NCBI GenBank assembly: GCA_017522915.1
Contig: JAFWXX010000034.1
Coordinates: 1 to 64,000 of the forward strand
Direction: 5' to 3'
Length of the DNA stretch: 64,000 bases
From: Bacteroidaceae bacterium
Lineage (GTDB): Bacteria > Bacteroidota > Bacteroidia > Bacteroidales > Bacteroidaceae
Each line of letters begins with the position of its first letter. Position 1 is the stretch's first letter. This document shows positions 16,425 to 27,812 of this stretch, piece after piece. The notes below the pieces were generated by a model. It made no database searches and was not told where the DNA came from. It was given only the letters and a program-made list of their open reading frames with translations. Made by a program: the position numbers and the translations under genes.

Positions 16425-19400
16425 TTAAGTGCTCTTTTTTGCTTTGCCACGTTCTTCCAGCTTCTGCATCCATTCATACCAGTTGGGAATGTAGAGCGTT
16501 GCTACGACCGTGTTCAGCAACATTCCGAATACTACTGCTGCACCGAGCGAAAGCCTGGCACCGGCACCGGCTCCGCCGGCAAAGAGAAGCGGCATTACTC
16601 CTATTACAAAGGCAAGCGATGTCATGAGAATCGGCCTCAGACGCACATGCCCGGCTTCGGCTGCACTGTAGCGTATCTCCTTTCCTGCCGCACGGTAGTC
16701 GCGTGCGAACTCTACAATCAGAATGCCGTTCTTCGCACTCAACGCTATGAGCAGGATGATTCCTATTTCGGTGTATATGCTCACAGGTATGCCGGCTATC
16801 CAGCAGCCGGCAATGGCTCCTAACAGTGCAATCGGCACACCCATTATGGCTGCAACAGGGCTTGTCCAGCTCTCGTACTGTGCTGCAAGCACGAGGAACG
16901 CGACAAGTATCGCAAGGCCCAGTATTACCGAGGTGTTCTTACCGGCACTCTCCTCCTGGAAAGCGACACCGGTCCACTCATACCCGAACTCTTCTCCCAG
17001 CTGGGCTTTGAAGAGCTGTGCAACCTCGTCCATTACCTGGCTCGAACTGTAGCCGGGCGCGCTGTTGGCCGTTACGGTTGCGCTGTTGTACATGTTGTAG
17101 CGTATAAGCTGGTCGCTGCCTAGAATCTCTTCTGCGGTGACAAATGTGCTGAACGGAACCATTCTGCCGTTCTTGTTAGGCAGGCTTAACTGCATCACGC
17201 TCTCTATGGTCTTCTGGTTCAGCTCGCCTGCAGCCATCTTCACTTGCCATATACGTCCGAGCAGAACAAAGTCGTTCACATATATCGCACCCATGTAATA
17301 GCTCAGTGTAGATAGCACGGCACCCATGTCGAGCCCCATGGAGATAGCCTTCTCGCGGTCGATGTTGAGGAAGTACTGGGGCACATCGGCCTCGAACGAG
17401 CTGTTCATAGATGCAATGGCCTTCTCTCTCTCATAGTTGCCGATAAGTGCATCGACCGCTTTCTGCATCTCTGTCGTGCCGAGTGCCTTTCGGTCCTCCA
17501 GCTGCATCTGCAATCCGCCGACATTGCCTATTCCCGGTATCGCAGGGGGCACGAAAGCGAAGCATTGGGCCTCCTCTATCATAACATAGGCATCCTTGTT
17601 GAACCTGTCAACTATGGCGGCTGCCGACTCGCTTTTCTTCTTGCGCTCGCTCCAGTCCTTGAGCACGACGAAGATACTTGCCGCATTGCTCTGGTTTCCG
17701 CTGTTCATGATGCTGAAGCCGCTGATGCTGATGTTGGTCTTCACTTCGGGGTAGCCCGAAATGATGTTCTCTACCATAGCTGCAACCTTCTCGGTGCGTG
17801 CAAGCGAACTGGCTGGGGGCAACTGCACGCTGACAATGAAATAGCCGTCGTCCTCGTCGGGGATAAAGGTGGTGGGCCAGTTGCCGAACATGAATATGGC
17901 AAGCGCGACAAGTGCAACAAAGCTTATGGATGCAACCCATGCCTTGCGCAGCAAATATCCCACGGTGCGGTCGTAAAGACTCTGTACTGCATCATATCCC
18001 TTGTTGAACCAACGGAAGAAGCGTCCGTCGCTATCCTTTCTGGTCGGCCTAAGAAGTATGGCACTCAATGCAGGGGTGAGCGTCAGCGAGTTGAATCCGC
18101 TGAGCAGTGTCGCTGTAGCGATTGTAAGCGCGAACTGCTTGTACAGTTCTCCCGATATTCCTCCAATCATCGTTGTCGGTATGAACACCGCCATCATTAC
18201 GAGCACGACTCCTATGATAGGGCCTGTTATCTCCTCCATAGCCTTTTCGGTAGCCTCTCGTGCGCTCAGCTTGCCTTCGTCGATGATGCGTGTCGCGTTC
18301 TCTACTACAACAATGGCATCATCGACGACTATGGCTATGGCAAGTATAAGGCCGAACAGGGTCAGAGTGTTTATCGAGAATCCCAAAAGCTGCATCACGG
18401 CAAGCGTTCCTATAAGCGATACCGGAATGGTGAGGCAGGGGATGAGCGTTGCGCGCCAGTTCTGCAGGAAAAGGAATATCACAAGCACTACAAGCACCGT
18501 TGTCTCTACAAAGGTATATAGCACCTCATGTATTGAGCTGCGTACAACATCGGTTGTGTCGAGGGCTATCTGGTATTCCACTTCGGGAGGGAATGCCTCG
18601 GCAAGCTCTTCCATTTTTGCCTTCACGGCCTTTGAGACAGCGAGCGAGCTTGAGCCCGGCGACTGATATACTGCCAGTGCTGCTGTGGGCTTGCCTCTCA
18701 GCCTTGATGACGATGCATAGGTCTCGCTGCCAATCTCAATCGTGGCGATGTCGCCGAGGCGCAGCATCTCTGTCCCGTTGTTGCGTATGACAATATCATC
18801 GAACTGCGCTGCATCGCTCAAGCGGCCCTGTACGTTCAATGTATATTGGAAGGCATTGTCGGCATTGCTGTCGAGTGTCTGTCCCACGTATCCTGCCGAA
18901 ACGGCAAGGTTCTGCTTGCTTATTGCCTGATATACCTCGGCTGCCGATATTCCGCGTATGCGCATGGCTTCCGGGTCGAGCCATATTCGCATCGAATACT
19001 TTCCGGTACCCATAATCTGAACACCGCCTACTCCGGGTGTGCGCGTGAGCTGGTCAACGAGCTGCAGCTGAGCATAGTTCGACAGGTAGAGCTGGTCGTA
19101 ATCCTTGTCTCCTGTAAGGGTTATGAAAAGCACGATGTTGGTCGATTGCTTCTGCACGACGACACCTTGTTGCGTAACTTCGCTGGGCAACGAGTTCAGG
19201 GCTATGTTCACTCTGTTCTGTACCAGCACGGTTGCCATGTCGATGTCCGTGCCGACCTCGAATGTTACGGTGAGCCTATATGTGCCCGATGACGATGATG
19301 TAGAGCTCATGTACAGCATGCCGTCCACGCCGTTCACCTGCTGCTCGATCGGTATTCCCACAGTCTGGGCTATTGTCTCGGCATTCGCGCCGGGATAGAC

Positions 19401-19547
19401 AGCTGTCACCTGTACCGTAGGGGGTGTTATCGACGGGTACTGGTCTATCGGAAGCACGAAGAGCGCGACGCCTCCGGCAACAAGAAGCAGCAGGGAGAGT
19501 ACTGTCGCGAATATCGGGCGTTCTATGAAGAATTTAGAGAAGTTCAT
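16425..19547 (-). CDS. RND multidrug efflux pump, inner-membrane permease (HAE1 type)
   Basis: A 1040-residue AcrB/MexB-like proton-driven transporter. The opening [18 protein letters not shown] is the family hallmark. Twelve membrane segments are expected, in the usual 1 + 5 + 1 + 5 arrangement around two large periplasmic loops. The proton-relay acidic pair lies in [13 protein letters not shown], and the [10 protein letters not shown] segment precedes the second porter domain. Length is normal. It exports drugs, bile salts or similar amphiphiles with the adaptor and channel encoded just upstream (11-nt gap to the adaptor). Confidence 0.95.
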   Translation of the reverse strand: MNFSKFFIERPIFATVLSLLLLVAGGVALFVLPIDQYPSITPPTVQVTAVYPGANAETIAQTVGIPIEQQVNGVDGMLYMSSTSSSSGTYRLTVTFEVGTDIDMATVLVQNRVNIALNSLPSEVTQQGVVVQKQSTNIVLFITLTGDKDYDQLYLSNYAQLQLVDQLTRTPGVGGVQIMGTGKYSMRIWLDPEAMRIRGISAAEVYQAISKQNLAVSAGYVGQTLDSNADNAFQYTLNVQGRLSDAAQFDDIVIRNNGTEMLRLGDIATIEIGSETYASSSRLRGKPTAALAVYQSPGSSSLAVSKAVKAKMEELAEAFPPEVEYQIALDTTDVVRSSIHEVLYTFVETTVLVVLVIFLFLQNWRATLIPCLTIPVSLIGTLAVMQLLGFSINTLTLFGLILAIAIVVDDAIVVVENATRIIDEGKLSAREATEKAMEEITGPIIGVVLVMMAVFIPTTMIGGISGELYKQFALTIATATLLSGFNSLTLTPALSAILLRPTRKDSDGRFFRWFNKGYDAVQSLYDRTVGYLLRKAWVASISFVALVALAIFMFGNWPTTFIPDEDDGYFIVSVQLPPASSLARTEKVAAMVENIISGYPEVKTNISISGFSIMNSGNQSNAASIFVVLKDWSERKKKSESAAAIVDRFNKDAYVMIEEAQCFAFVPPAIPGIGNVGGLQMQLEDRKALGTTEMQKAVDALIGNYEREKAIASMNSSFEADVPQYFLNIDREKAISMGLDMGAVLSTLSYYMGAIYVNDFVLLGRIWQVKMAAGELNQKTIESVMQLSLPNKNGRMVPFSTFVTAEEILGSDQLIRYNMYNSATVTANSAPGYSSSQVMDEVAQLFKAQLGEEFGYEWTGVAFQEESAGKNTSVILGLAILVAFLVLAAQYESWTSPVAAIMGVPIALLGAIAGCWIAGIPVSIYTEIGIILLIALSAKNGILIVEFARDYRAAGKEIRYSAAEAGHVRLRPILMTSLAFVIGVMPLLFAGGAGAGARLSLGAAVVFGMLLNTVVATLYIPNWYEWMQKLEERGKAKKST

Positions 19548-19558
19548 GGTTCTGCGTT

Positions 19559-20659
19559 TTAGGGTTTTTCCATTATCGGGGTTACCTCCATGCCGTTACG
19601 TACCTTGAGCAGTGCCTTTGTGACGTATCGTTCGTCGGGCTCAAGGCCGTCGGTTATGAGCCGCATAGTGTCGTTGACAAGCGACCCGGTCTCAATCCGG
19701 CGGTACTCTATTCTGTTGGAGTCGTTCACTACATAGATGTACTTGCCGAGCTGGTCGGTGCCGATAGAGGCATCGTGTATGAGAACGGCGTTCCTTATAT
19801 CTTCGTAGGGCAGATGTATGCTTATGTAGCTGCCCGGCTTGAAGAAACCGTCGGCGTTCTTCATTGTAGCGCGTACCTTCAATGTTCCGGTGCTGAGGTT
19901 CACGTCCGGTGCAAGATAGTCGATGACGGCATCCCATGTGAACTGCTTGCCTCCGGCCATGCTGAACGTGATACGGCTCTGGTCGATGCTGTTCTCTCCT
20001 TTTTCCAGCTTCTTGAGCCACTGCTTGTCGCTTATCTCAAAGTAGGCATACATAATGTCGTCCTTGTATATCCTGCAAAGCTCTACAGGGCTCATCTCGC
20101 CCTGTATGTATGCCCCGACAGGGTATTTTGTCAATCCTACAGTCCCGTTCTCCGGTGCTTTGACATAGCAGTAGCCAAGTTTGGTCTTCGATGTCTTGAG
20201 TGCGGCACGTGCATTGTCAACAGCCGCTTCGCAGCTCTCTACGCGGCTCTTTGCCTGCAACAGCTCTATCTGGCTCACGGCATTGCTGTTGATAGCCTTC
20301 TTCATGCGCTCGTAGTTGCTGTTGGCATATTCAAGCTCCGCCTGCGCGGTGTGCAGTGCGGCTTCGGCCTGTGCAACAGCATTTTCGTACAGTACGGGTT
20401 CAATCACGAACAGCTGTTCGCCTTTCTTTACACGGCCTCCCTCGACAAAACTTCTTTTGGTTATCGCGCCGTTCACCCGGCCGACAATGGGTATCGTGGC
20501 ATAGGCATCGAGATACCCCGGATAGTCGCGTTTGAGCGTTATGTCCTTTATCTCAGGCTTGGCAACCTCAATGGGCAGTGAGGCACTTCCGGCAGTGCTG
20601 CTCTTTTCGTGGCACGCTGACAATGCAAGCAGTGCCATTGCAAAAAATATCTTTCTCAT
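19559..20659 (-). CDS. RND efflux periplasmic adaptor lipoprotein
   Basis: A 366-residue membrane-fusion protein of the AcrA/MexA family. The N-terminus [19 protein letters not shown] carries a lipobox with Cys16. The barrel-sandwich half-motifs ([30 protein letters not shown] and [12 protein letters not shown]) flank an alpha-helical hairpin at about residues 85-155. It bridges the inner-membrane pump and the outer-membrane channel. Confidence 0.93.
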   Translation of the reverse strand: MRKIFFAMALLALSACHEKSSTAGSASLPIEVAKPEIKDITLKRDYPGYLDAYATIPIVGRVNGAITKRSFVEGGRVKKGEQLFVIEPVLYENAVAQAEAALHTAQAELEYANSNYERMKKAINSNAVSQIELLQAKSRVESCEAAVDNARAALKTSKTKLGYCYVKAPENGTVGLTKYPVGAYIQGEMSPVELCRIYKDDIMYAYFEISDKQWLKKLEKGENSIDQSRITFSMAGGKQFTWDAVIDYLAPDVNLSTGTLKVRATMKNADGFFKPGSYISIHLPYEDIRNAVLIHDASIGTDQLGKYIYVVNDSNRIEYRRIETGSLVNDTMRLITDGLEPDERYVTKALLKVRNGMEVTPIMEKP

Positions 20660-20695
20660 GATTCAGAAGCTGTTTTAATTTCTATAATGTATGTT

Positions 20696-22087
20696 TTACC
20701 AACCTCCGCCGAGGGCTTCGTATAATTGTACAAGGTAAATGAGAGAGCTGCCTTGTGCCTGGACAAGATAGTCCTGGTAGCTGAGCAACGAACGCTGTGC
20801 ATCGAGCACGTTCTGGAACTGCGTGAGCCCCTGCTTGTAGAGCTCAAGCGATAGGGCGAGCGTCTCCCTGTTCTGGTTGACAGCCTCCCTGAGCGACACG
20901 GTCTGCGCAATGGAACTCTTGTATTTTGTCATTGCGTCCTCTACCTCCTGAACGGCATTGAGCATAGTGCCGTTGAAAGACAATATGCTCTGGTCGAGCG
21001 TGGCACGCGCCTCGCGTGTGGCATTGATTCTCTCTCCGCCGCTGAATATGTTCCATGTTATTGCAGGGGCAATCTCCCATGTGAGGCTTTTTGAACGGGC
21101 CAGATGCTTCAGCTTGTCCGAAGCAAAGCCTATAGTGCCTGTGACAAGCACTTCGGGGAACCAGTCGCGCTTTGCAGCACCCAACAGGGCTGCGTTTGCC
21201 TCGACCTGCCTTTCGGCAGCACGTATGTCGGGCCTGCGGCGCAATAGCTCCATAGGCACTCCTACTGTTACCGGCTCTATGTACGACGGCAGTTCATACT
21301 CCTCTTCGAGCCATCCGTCAAGCTCCTGAGGATATATTCCCAACAGCACTGCCATTGCATTTCGGTAGTTGTCTATTGTTGCCTGCATTGCCGGTATCTG
21401 CGCCATGGTGCTGTAATAGACACTTCGCGACTGTGCTACGTCAAGTTTAGAGGCCAGTCCGCTTTCGTAGCGCGAGGTCACAATGTCCATTATCTCGCGC
21501 TGCGACTCCACGTTCCAGCGTATCACCTGCAGTTCTGCAAGCGACTGCCGTAACGAGAAGTAAGTGGTTGCGACATTGGCTACAAGCGATACCATCACTG
21601 CCTTGTACTCCTCTTCGGTTGCCATGAAGAGCATCTTCTGCGCCTTTGAACGCATGTATATGCTGCCGAAGATGTCGGCTTGCCACTTCATCGATACGGC
21701 AGTGCTGAAGTAGCCTTCCCACGATTCGTTGTACATTGTCTGTGCAGTGTTGCCGCTTGTCTTTGCACGTTGCCATCCGGCACTGAAGTCAATCGAAGGC
21801 ATCATTCGGCTCTGCGCAATGCGCCATGCTGCACGCGCTTTTCTTATGTTCTCCATTGCTCCGAGAACCGAAAAGTTACTCTTGCCGGCAACGGATATAA
21901 GCGAGTCGAGGACCGGGTCGTCGAAATTCTGCCACCATTCATCGTCGGGCGGCAGTGTCTGGTTGAAGTACTCGCCGTCGTTCCATTTCTGAGGCAACGG
22001 CTCTGCAAGAAGCTCCATGCCTTGCTGCGCCGCTGCGCGGCCAATGACGGCAAAGAGCAGAAGGGAAAGAATAGAAAACCTCATCAT
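20696..22087 (-). CDS. TolC-like outer-membrane efflux channel (NodT/OprM type)
   Basis: A 463-residue outer-membrane factor with a signal peptide (MMRFSILSLLLFAVIGRAAAQ). It has the two repeated coiled-coil halves of the family: LGAMENIRKARAAWRIAQSRMMPS, and LDQSILSFNGTMLNAVQEVEDAM in the second repeat. The first ATG is at 22087; a TTG further upstream adds seven unlikely residues. It is the first gene of the operon, whereas many RND operons put the channel last. Confidence 0.9.
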   Translation of the reverse strand: MMRFSILSLLLFAVIGRAAAQQGMELLAEPLPQKWNDGEYFNQTLPPDDEWWQNFDDPVLDSLISVAGKSNFSVLGAMENIRKARAAWRIAQSRMMPSIDFSAGWQRAKTSGNTAQTMYNESWEGYFSTAVSMKWQADIFGSIYMRSKAQKMLFMATEEEYKAVMVSLVANVATTYFSLRQSLAELQVIRWNVESQREIMDIVTSRYESGLASKLDVAQSRSVYYSTMAQIPAMQATIDNYRNAMAVLLGIYPQELDGWLEEEYELPSYIEPVTVGVPMELLRRRPDIRAAERQVEANAALLGAAKRDWFPEVLVTGTIGFASDKLKHLARSKSLTWEIAPAITWNIFSGGERINATREARATLDQSILSFNGTMLNAVQEVEDAMTKYKSSIAQTVSLREAVNQNRETLALSLELYKQGLTQFQNVLDAQRSLLSYQDYLVQAQGSSLIYLVQLYEALGGGW

Positions 22088-22177
22088 ATATGTTGTTACC
22101 TTTAGCAAGGTATAAACATACAGATGAGGCTTTTGGTTGAGAATGTCCTTATATTGTTTTCATGCAAGAACTCAAAG

Positions 22178-22224
22178 AAATGGCTTGACCATTGTTATAA
22201 TAAATAACAAGGTAGAAACCATTT
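22178..22224 (-). terminator. Hairpin after the GH92 operon
   Basis: AAATGG (22178-22183) pairs with CCATTT (22219-22224), and ACCATTGTTAT (22188-22198) pairs with ATAACAAGGT (22204-22213) across one bulge. It lies 29 nt past the GH92 stop. There is no T-tract, so the termination role is tentative. Confidence 0.4.
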
Positions 22225-22252
22225 CCTGGTTGTCTGTAGAATATTATCTGTT

Positions 22253-24448
22253 TTATTTTATAGTATTCTCATCATACCACTTTGCAGGTGTGTCGCTCAT
22301 CTCTATTGTAAGCGTGCCGCCTTTGGCAATGTCGCTGTGCTCGATGTACGGCAGCTTGTGCGGTTCGCCGTTGAGAGTGATGCTCTTTATGTAGATATTC
22401 TTCTCGCTGTTGTTTACTGTCTCTATGACAAACTTGCCGCCTTCGACTGTCAGCTCTGCGCGGTCAACCAGCGGTGAACCGAACCAGTAACGTGCCCCGG
22501 CCGGTTCTACCTGGTAGAATCCGAGTGCCGACATTATGTACCAGCCCGACATCTGGCCCATATCCTCGTTGCCCGACAGTCCGTCGAAATCATTGCGGTA
22601 CTGTGTGGTCATAACCTCGCGTACCCATTTGGCTGTCTTTTCGGGTTGCCCCATCATTGTATATAGGTAGAGTATGTGGTGGCTGGGCTCGTTGCCGTGT
22701 GCAAACTGTCCTATCATGCCCGATATGTCGGGTGAGGGGTCGCCTTCGACTGTCGATGGTGCAAGGAACAGGGAGTCGAGCCGTGCGATGCAGGCCTCCT
22801 TGCTGCCGAAGAGGCTTATATATCCGTTTATATCGTGCGGTACGAGCCAGGTGTACTGCCAGGCATTGCCCTCGCAGTAGTCGTCGGCACGGTGTGCCGA
22901 GAAGTAGGGGTTGAACGGTGTGTTGAACTTGCCGTTCTCGTCAACACCGCGTATGAAGCCTGTCTCCTTGTCAAAGAAGGTGCGGTAGCTGTGGCTCATC
23001 TTTGTGAAGTGCTCCTGCTCATCCTGCTTTCCAAGAGCCATTGCCGCATTGGCTGCAGCCGCATCGGCAATGGCGTATTCCATATCGAAGGCTACCGATT
23101 CGGTAAACAGGTTGCATGGTATATATCCGAACTTGTGGCGGAACTCTTTTCCTCTCTCTCCGCTTGCCGCAGTCTTCTTGATTGCCTCGAATGCTGCCTC
23201 GCGGTCGAAACCGCTTATGTTCTTCACAATGGCATCGGCAACAACCGGAATTCCGGGGTCTCCCACCATGCAGTCGGTCTCGTTGCCCCATAGGTGCCAT
23301 ACGGGCAGGTCGCCCTGCTTGTCGCAGATATCTACCATTGTCGCAACGAACTCGCCGGCCTTCTGGGGCTGTATGATTGTCATCAAAGGCTGCTTTGCCC
23401 TGTATGTGTCCCAAAGCGAGAAGCATGTGTAGCGTGGAGCAGGGCTGTTATAAACCTTGTCGTCAGCTCCACGATAGTCGCCGTTCACGTCGCTGAAGAG
23501 CATCGGGGCAATCATGGCATGGTACATTGCAGTGTAGAATATTGTCTTCTGCTCGTTGCACTTGCTCTCTATCCTGATGCGTGAAAGCTCGTTCTCCCAT
23601 GCTGCGTCTGCTGCTTCCTGCACTGCGGCGAAATCCCAGTCGGGAACCTCGCTCAAGGCAAGCTTCGCACCCTCGATGCTTACCGGTGATATGGCAACCT
23701 TCAGCAAAACCTCCTCACCGGCAACGGTGCTGAACGATGCACGGCCGTACAGGTCATTGTTTCCTTTGAGCTCAAAGCTGTCGAATGGTTTGGCGAACTC
23801 AGCCACAAAGTATATGCGCTGGTTCTTTGCCCATCCCTTTGAGTAGCGGTAGCCTACAATGCGGTTGTTGCCCTCGGCCTGCATTGAAGCCTCTGTAGTC
23901 TCGTCCCAGCATCCGCCGTTCTCCAGGTCGAAGACGAGCGCAGCGTCCTTGGCTTCGGGGAATGTGTAGCGGTGCATGCCCACACGTGCTGTGGCTGTTA
24001 TTTCGGCCTTTATCCCGTAACGTGTGAGAGGCACGGAGTAGTAGCCGGTCTTTGCAACCTCCTGAGTGCGGTCGGCCGGTGACCACATGCCGCTGTTCTG
24101 GTCTTCAATCACTCCGCGTGCATAGGTCACTTCGCCTGTAACCGGCATCACCGTCACGTCGAAGAGGTCGCCGATGCCGGTTCCGCTGAGGTGGGTGTGC
24201 GAGAATCCTATTACTGAGGCTTCGTCCTGATGATAGCCCGAACACCAGTCCCACTTCTCGTTGATGCTTGTTGGGCCGAGCTGTACCATACCGAAAGGTA
24301 TGCTTGCTCCAACAAATACATGGCCGTGTCCGCCGCTTCCGATAAGCGGGTTGACATAACCGGTCAGTTTCTCCTGCTCCTGAGCAGGCTGTGTGCATGA
24401 TGCTGCAAACAGCAGCAATAGTGCCAATATGCTCTCTCTTATTCTCAT
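22253..24448 (-). CDS. GH92 alpha-mannosidase, lipoprotein
   Basis: A 731-residue exo-alpha-mannosidase of calcium-dependent family GH92, inverting. The lipoprotein signal ends LFAASC (Cys18). The N-terminal beta-sandwich includes VNPLIGSGGHGHVFVGAS. The catalytic (alpha/alpha)6 part includes the acidic motif GNEDMGQMS at about 626-634, which supplies base carboxylates in characterised members. HLSGTGIGD is also typical. Linkage preference cannot be read safely. It overlaps the upstream GH92 stop by 4 nt and is the last gene of the cluster. Confidence 0.92.
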   Translation of the reverse strand: MRIRESILALLLLFAASCTQPAQEQEKLTGYVNPLIGSGGHGHVFVGASIPFGMVQLGPTSINEKWDWCSGYHQDEASVIGFSHTHLSGTGIGDLFDVTVMPVTGEVTYARGVIEDQNSGMWSPADRTQEVAKTGYYSVPLTRYGIKAEITATARVGMHRYTFPEAKDAALVFDLENGGCWDETTEASMQAEGNNRIVGYRYSKGWAKNQRIYFVAEFAKPFDSFELKGNNDLYGRASFSTVAGEEVLLKVAISPVSIEGAKLALSEVPDWDFAAVQEAADAAWENELSRIRIESKCNEQKTIFYTAMYHAMIAPMLFSDVNGDYRGADDKVYNSPAPRYTCFSLWDTYRAKQPLMTIIQPQKAGEFVATMVDICDKQGDLPVWHLWGNETDCMVGDPGIPVVADAIVKNISGFDREAAFEAIKKTAASGERGKEFRHKFGYIPCNLFTESVAFDMEYAIADAAAANAAMALGKQDEQEHFTKMSHSYRTFFDKETGFIRGVDENGKFNTPFNPYFSAHRADDYCEGNAWQYTWLVPHDINGYISLFGSKEACIARLDSLFLAPSTVEGDPSPDISGMIGQFAHGNEPSHHILYLYTMMGQPEKTAKWVREVMTTQYRNDFDGLSGNEDMGQMSGWYIMSALGFYQVEPAGARYWFGSPLVDRAELTVEGGKFVIETVNNSEKNIYIKSITLNGEPHKLPYIEHSDIAKGGTLTIEMSDTPAKWYDENTIK

Positions 24449-26700
24449 TTCGCTTCTTTCTTTAGGTTGAGTCTGATTCTTGCGTTGTCAAGCAACTGCT
24501 TGTGTGTTATGCGGTAACCGCTCTTCTTGCCGTTGAGGGTTATGTCGCTTATGTAGTGGCAATCCTCTGTCGGGCGGTTGCACTCTATCTCTATTTCGCC
24601 TTGCGGAGCAGCTATCTTCACCTTGTCGAATACAGGAGTTGTAATTGTGTAGTAAGGCTCTCCCGGGCAATCGGGGTAGAGGCCCATCATCGAGAATACA
24701 GCCCATGCCGACATTGTTCCGGTGTCGTCGTTGCCGGGTATGCCGTCGGGAGCATTCTTGTAGTGTTCATCGAGAATCTTCTTTACCTCTTTCTGGGTGC
24801 GCCACTCCTCGCCTTTTACACGGCTGAAGAGGTATGCATATACTATATCGGGCTCATTTGCCGGATCGTAGTGCCCGTTGTCGAACACCCCCTGTAGGCT
24901 TTTTATGAATCCTCTCTTTCCGCCCATGAGCCTTGTAAGCCCTTGTATGTCGTGCGGAACGGCAAAGGTATAGCACCATGCCGAAGCCTCGTGGAAGCCG
25001 GGTACATTCTCGAAGTTCTTGCCTGTTGCCGGGTCGAAGTCATCGAGGAACTCTCCCTCCTTCGTTATGGGGCGCAGTGTGCCGTGCTCCTTGCAGTAGT
25101 AACGGCGGTAGCTCTGCGAACGCTTGATGAACTCCTTTGCACGTGCCTTGTCGCCCAAGGAGTCGGCAAGCTGTGCTATTGCGTAGTCGGCCGAGCAGTA
25201 TTCCAGTGCGTGCGACACCGAATTGTCGCCCGAAAGGTCGCTTGAGAAGTACCATAATGGAATGTATCCGTCCTTCAGGTACGGGTCTATATCGCGGCGT
25301 ATCGGGTTGTTCGCACCCTCTGTTGTCGCCGACTTGAGCATAGCCTCGTATGCGGTCTTTATGTCAAAGTCACGCAGCCCCTTTATCCAGCTGTCGGCAA
25401 TGACAATCGCTGCCGGGTCGCCTTCCATTGTAAATGTCTCTTTGCCAAACAGCTCCCAACGGGGCAGCCAGCCCCAATCCTCGTACATTCCCACCATGGT
25501 GCGCAGCATGTCGGTCTGGCGTTCGGGATATACAAGCGTCAGCAGCTGGTGAAGGTTGCGGTATGTATCCCACAAGGAGAATACGGTGTAGCGGGTGTAG
25601 TCGCTCTTGCCGATCTCTCCATTCTCCATTTTGGGGTACTCTCCGTTCACGTCGCTTATGGTGCTTGGGTGAATGAGCGCGTGGTACAGAGCGGTATAGA
25701 ATATTGTCTGCTGGTCCTTGCTTCCGCCTTCAACCAGAATACGGCTCAGGTCACTGTTCCAGCGTTCTGCAGCCTGAGCGTGGATGCTGTCGAATTCCTT
25801 TCCGCTCTGCTCTGCTTCGAGGTTCGCCCTGGCATTCTCTATCGAAACGAACGAGACTCCCATCTGTACCGTTATCTGCTCTCCTTCAGAAAGGTTGTCG
25901 TAACAGAACCTGTAGCCGATATTGTCGCCGGCAACCTCCTTGAAGTAGTTTTCATAGAGCTTGTATGTTCCGTCGTCGGGAGTCCATTCGGCCTCCACGC
26001 CGCTGAGCTGCGGCTGGAACTTCCACGGGCCCTCGCTCTGCGGAGCCTTTGAGACACGCATCACGAAATATATCGGGAAAACAGCCTGCGTAGTGTAGCA
26101 GAACGTGCCAAGAAGCTTGAATCCTTCAATCTCGGTGCTGCTTACACGGCGTACCATTGCACCGCACTCGTTTGTGAGTCCCTGTCCCAGGTTAAGGATT
26201 ATGTTTCCTTTGCCGGCAGGGAATGTATAACGTTCGCACGCAGTGCGTGTGGTGGCTGTCACCTCTGTTTTTATTCCATATTTGGCAAGCCTGTTGCTGT
26301 AGTATCCGGGCGATGCCTTCTCGTCGGTATATTCTGTTCCGTAATTGAAGTAGTTGACATCAACTTCTCCGCTTGTAGGCATGACAAGCAGTGACGATGC
26401 CTCAGGGCATCCTACACCGCTGAGTGCCACATGTGCATATCCGGTGAAGAACTTGTTGTTGTACTCATACGGAGCCGACCACCAGCGGCTGTCCTTGTCG
26501 AACACATTAAGGTCCGACCCCATTACATTGAACGGAACGACCGACATCATACCGTTGGGTGTTACGGCTCCAGGGTTTGTCGTGCCGAAGTTTGTCGTGC
26601 CGATGAACGGGTTGACAAGTTCAACAGGCTTCTGGGCGTTGATGCCAATGACGGCCGCCAGCAACACTGTTATTATTGCAGTTACTCTTTTCATGCTCAT
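24445..26700 (-). CDS. GH92 alpha-mannosidase
   Basis: A 751-residue GH92 member with a cleavable signal peptide (MSMKRVTAIITVLLAAVIGINAQ) and no lipobox. VNPFIGTTNFGTTNPGA opens the sandwich domain, and the catalytic-base motif is GNDDTGTMS at about 656-664. Sequence around the active site differs from its neighbour (AHVALSGVGCPE instead of HTHLSGTGIGD), suggesting a different linkage or position specificity. Its start overlaps the ROK stop by 4 nt, so the genes are coupled. Confidence 0.92.
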   Translation of the reverse strand: MSMKRVTAIITVLLAAVIGINAQKPVELVNPFIGTTNFGTTNPGAVTPNGMMSVVPFNVMGSDLNVFDKDSRWWSAPYEYNNKFFTGYAHVALSGVGCPEASSLLVMPTSGEVDVNYFNYGTEYTDEKASPGYYSNRLAKYGIKTEVTATTRTACERYTFPAGKGNIILNLGQGLTNECGAMVRRVSSTEIEGFKLLGTFCYTTQAVFPIYFVMRVSKAPQSEGPWKFQPQLSGVEAEWTPDDGTYKLYENYFKEVAGDNIGYRFCYDNLSEGEQITVQMGVSFVSIENARANLEAEQSGKEFDSIHAQAAERWNSDLSRILVEGGSKDQQTIFYTALYHALIHPSTISDVNGEYPKMENGEIGKSDYTRYTVFSLWDTYRNLHQLLTLVYPERQTDMLRTMVGMYEDWGWLPRWELFGKETFTMEGDPAAIVIADSWIKGLRDFDIKTAYEAMLKSATTEGANNPIRRDIDPYLKDGYIPLWYFSSDLSGDNSVSHALEYCSADYAIAQLADSLGDKARAKEFIKRSQSYRRYYCKEHGTLRPITKEGEFLDDFDPATGKNFENVPGFHEASAWCYTFAVPHDIQGLTRLMGGKRGFIKSLQGVFDNGHYDPANEPDIVYAYLFSRVKGEEWRTQKEVKKILDEHYKNAPDGIPGNDDTGTMSAWAVFSMMGLYPDCPGEPYYTITTPVFDKVKIAAPQGEIEIECNRPTEDCHYISDITLNGKKSGYRITHKQLLDNARIRLNLKKEAK

Positions 26701-27800
26701 TCTCTTTTGTCGAGTTCACTTAATGCAAATGCGTAGGCTCCTACGGAAACGGCCTTGCTTGCGCCTAACTTCGAGATAGCTATTCCTACGCGTTTCTGGC
26801 TGTCGTAGTCAACATACCTCTCTTCGCCATAGACCTTTACTTTCTTTACCTCTCCCTTGGCAAAAAGTTCGAATTCATCGGGATTTTCGAGGTTATATAC
26901 CTTCATCTGGACAAGGTTTACCTCGTCGCCGCCCAGTGTGTGCAGCTTAGAGCGCATCTCCTCAAGGAGCGCGGGCATTATCCAATGGCTGGCTGCCGAT
27001 ACGCCTCCGCCAATGACAACAAGTCCGTCGATGATTGTAACCGCTGTAGAGATAGCGGCTCCGGCAACTCTTCCGAGTGATGCAAAGGCCTCTTTTGCTG
27101 CCTCTCTGTCACCCTCGCGTGTGCCGTCGGCAATCTCGCAGATATCCTTGGGAGTCAGCCCGTGGTCGGGGTTGCCGCTTTTCTCGCCATATACGCGGCA
27201 TACCGCGCGTATTGCTACACCGTCCTCGACAATGATGTCGGGCATCTCCTTGTGGCGTAGGCAGAATGTCTCTACACATGAGTTGTCGCCGCGGTTCAAA
27301 CGGTTGTCAATAACAACGCCGATACCGAATCCGGTACCCAAAGTATAGCCTATAAGGTTCTTGTACTGCTTTGTAGAGCCCAGACCTTTAAGGCGGCTGT
27401 TTATCTCAGGCAGGACACCGCAAAGGGCCTCGCCGTATGCGAACAGGTCACCGTCGTTGTTTATGAATACAGGAACACCGAACTGCTTTTCAAGGAATGC
27501 ACCCAATGCCACTCCTTCGCGGAACGAAGGGAAGTTCGGGAGGTATCCGCCGATGATGCCGTTAGGGTAGTCGGCCGGGCCGGGGAAAGCGAAGCTTATG
27601 GCTACAGGTTTTTCATCGAGCTTGTCGAATACCTGCCTGAAGCCGTTGACCATGTTCTGCAGGCATAGGTCGAGGTCATGCGATTGTGCAGGAACCGAAA
27701 CAGGGTCGATTATGAATTCACCGGCTCTCATTGCACCGAAAACGAAATTTGTACCACCTGCATCGAGTGTGGCTACAACGCGGTTGTCTCTCTTGTACAT
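26697..27800 (-). CDS. ROK family sugar kinase
   Basis: A 367-residue cytoplasmic protein. Phosphate-1 motif is DAGGTNFVFGA, and FINNDGDLFAYGEA carries the catalytic Asp. GYTLGTGFGIGVVI is the adenosine/phosphate-2 region. The usual Cys-rich zinc motif CxCGxxGCxE of many ROK proteins is absent. There is no N-terminal helix-turn-helix, so it is a kinase rather than a repressor. The genomic setting suggests it phosphorylates a hexose released by the neighbouring mannosidases; glucose or another hexose is also possible. Confidence 0.85.
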   Translation of the reverse strand: MYKRDNRVVATLDAGGTNFVFGAMRAGEFIIDPVSVPAQSHDLDLCLQNMVNGFRQVFDKLDEKPVAISFAFPGPADYPNGIIGGYLPNFPSFREGVALGAFLEKQFGVPVFINNDGDLFAYGEALCGVLPEINSRLKGLGSTKQYKNLIGYTLGTGFGIGVVIDNRLNRGDNSCVETFCLRHKEMPDIIVEDGVAIRAVCRVYGEKSGNPDHGLTPKDICEIADGTREGDREAAKEAFASLGRVAGAAISTAVTIIDGLVVIGGGVSAASHWIMPALLEEMRSKLHTLGGDEVNLVQMKVYNLENPDEFELFAKGEVKKVKVYGEERYVDYDSQKRVGIAISKLGASKAVSVGAYAFALSELDKRE

Positions 27801-27812
27801 AGTTATAAGTCT

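Noticed and set aside
16327-16473. Longer start for the GH130 gene
   Set aside because: It would overlap the RND pump gene and its terminator, and a -7 box lies inside the extension.
17565-18521. 318-codon plus-strand frame antisense to the RND pump
   Set aside because: No recognisable domain; the opposite strand encodes the well-conserved pump.
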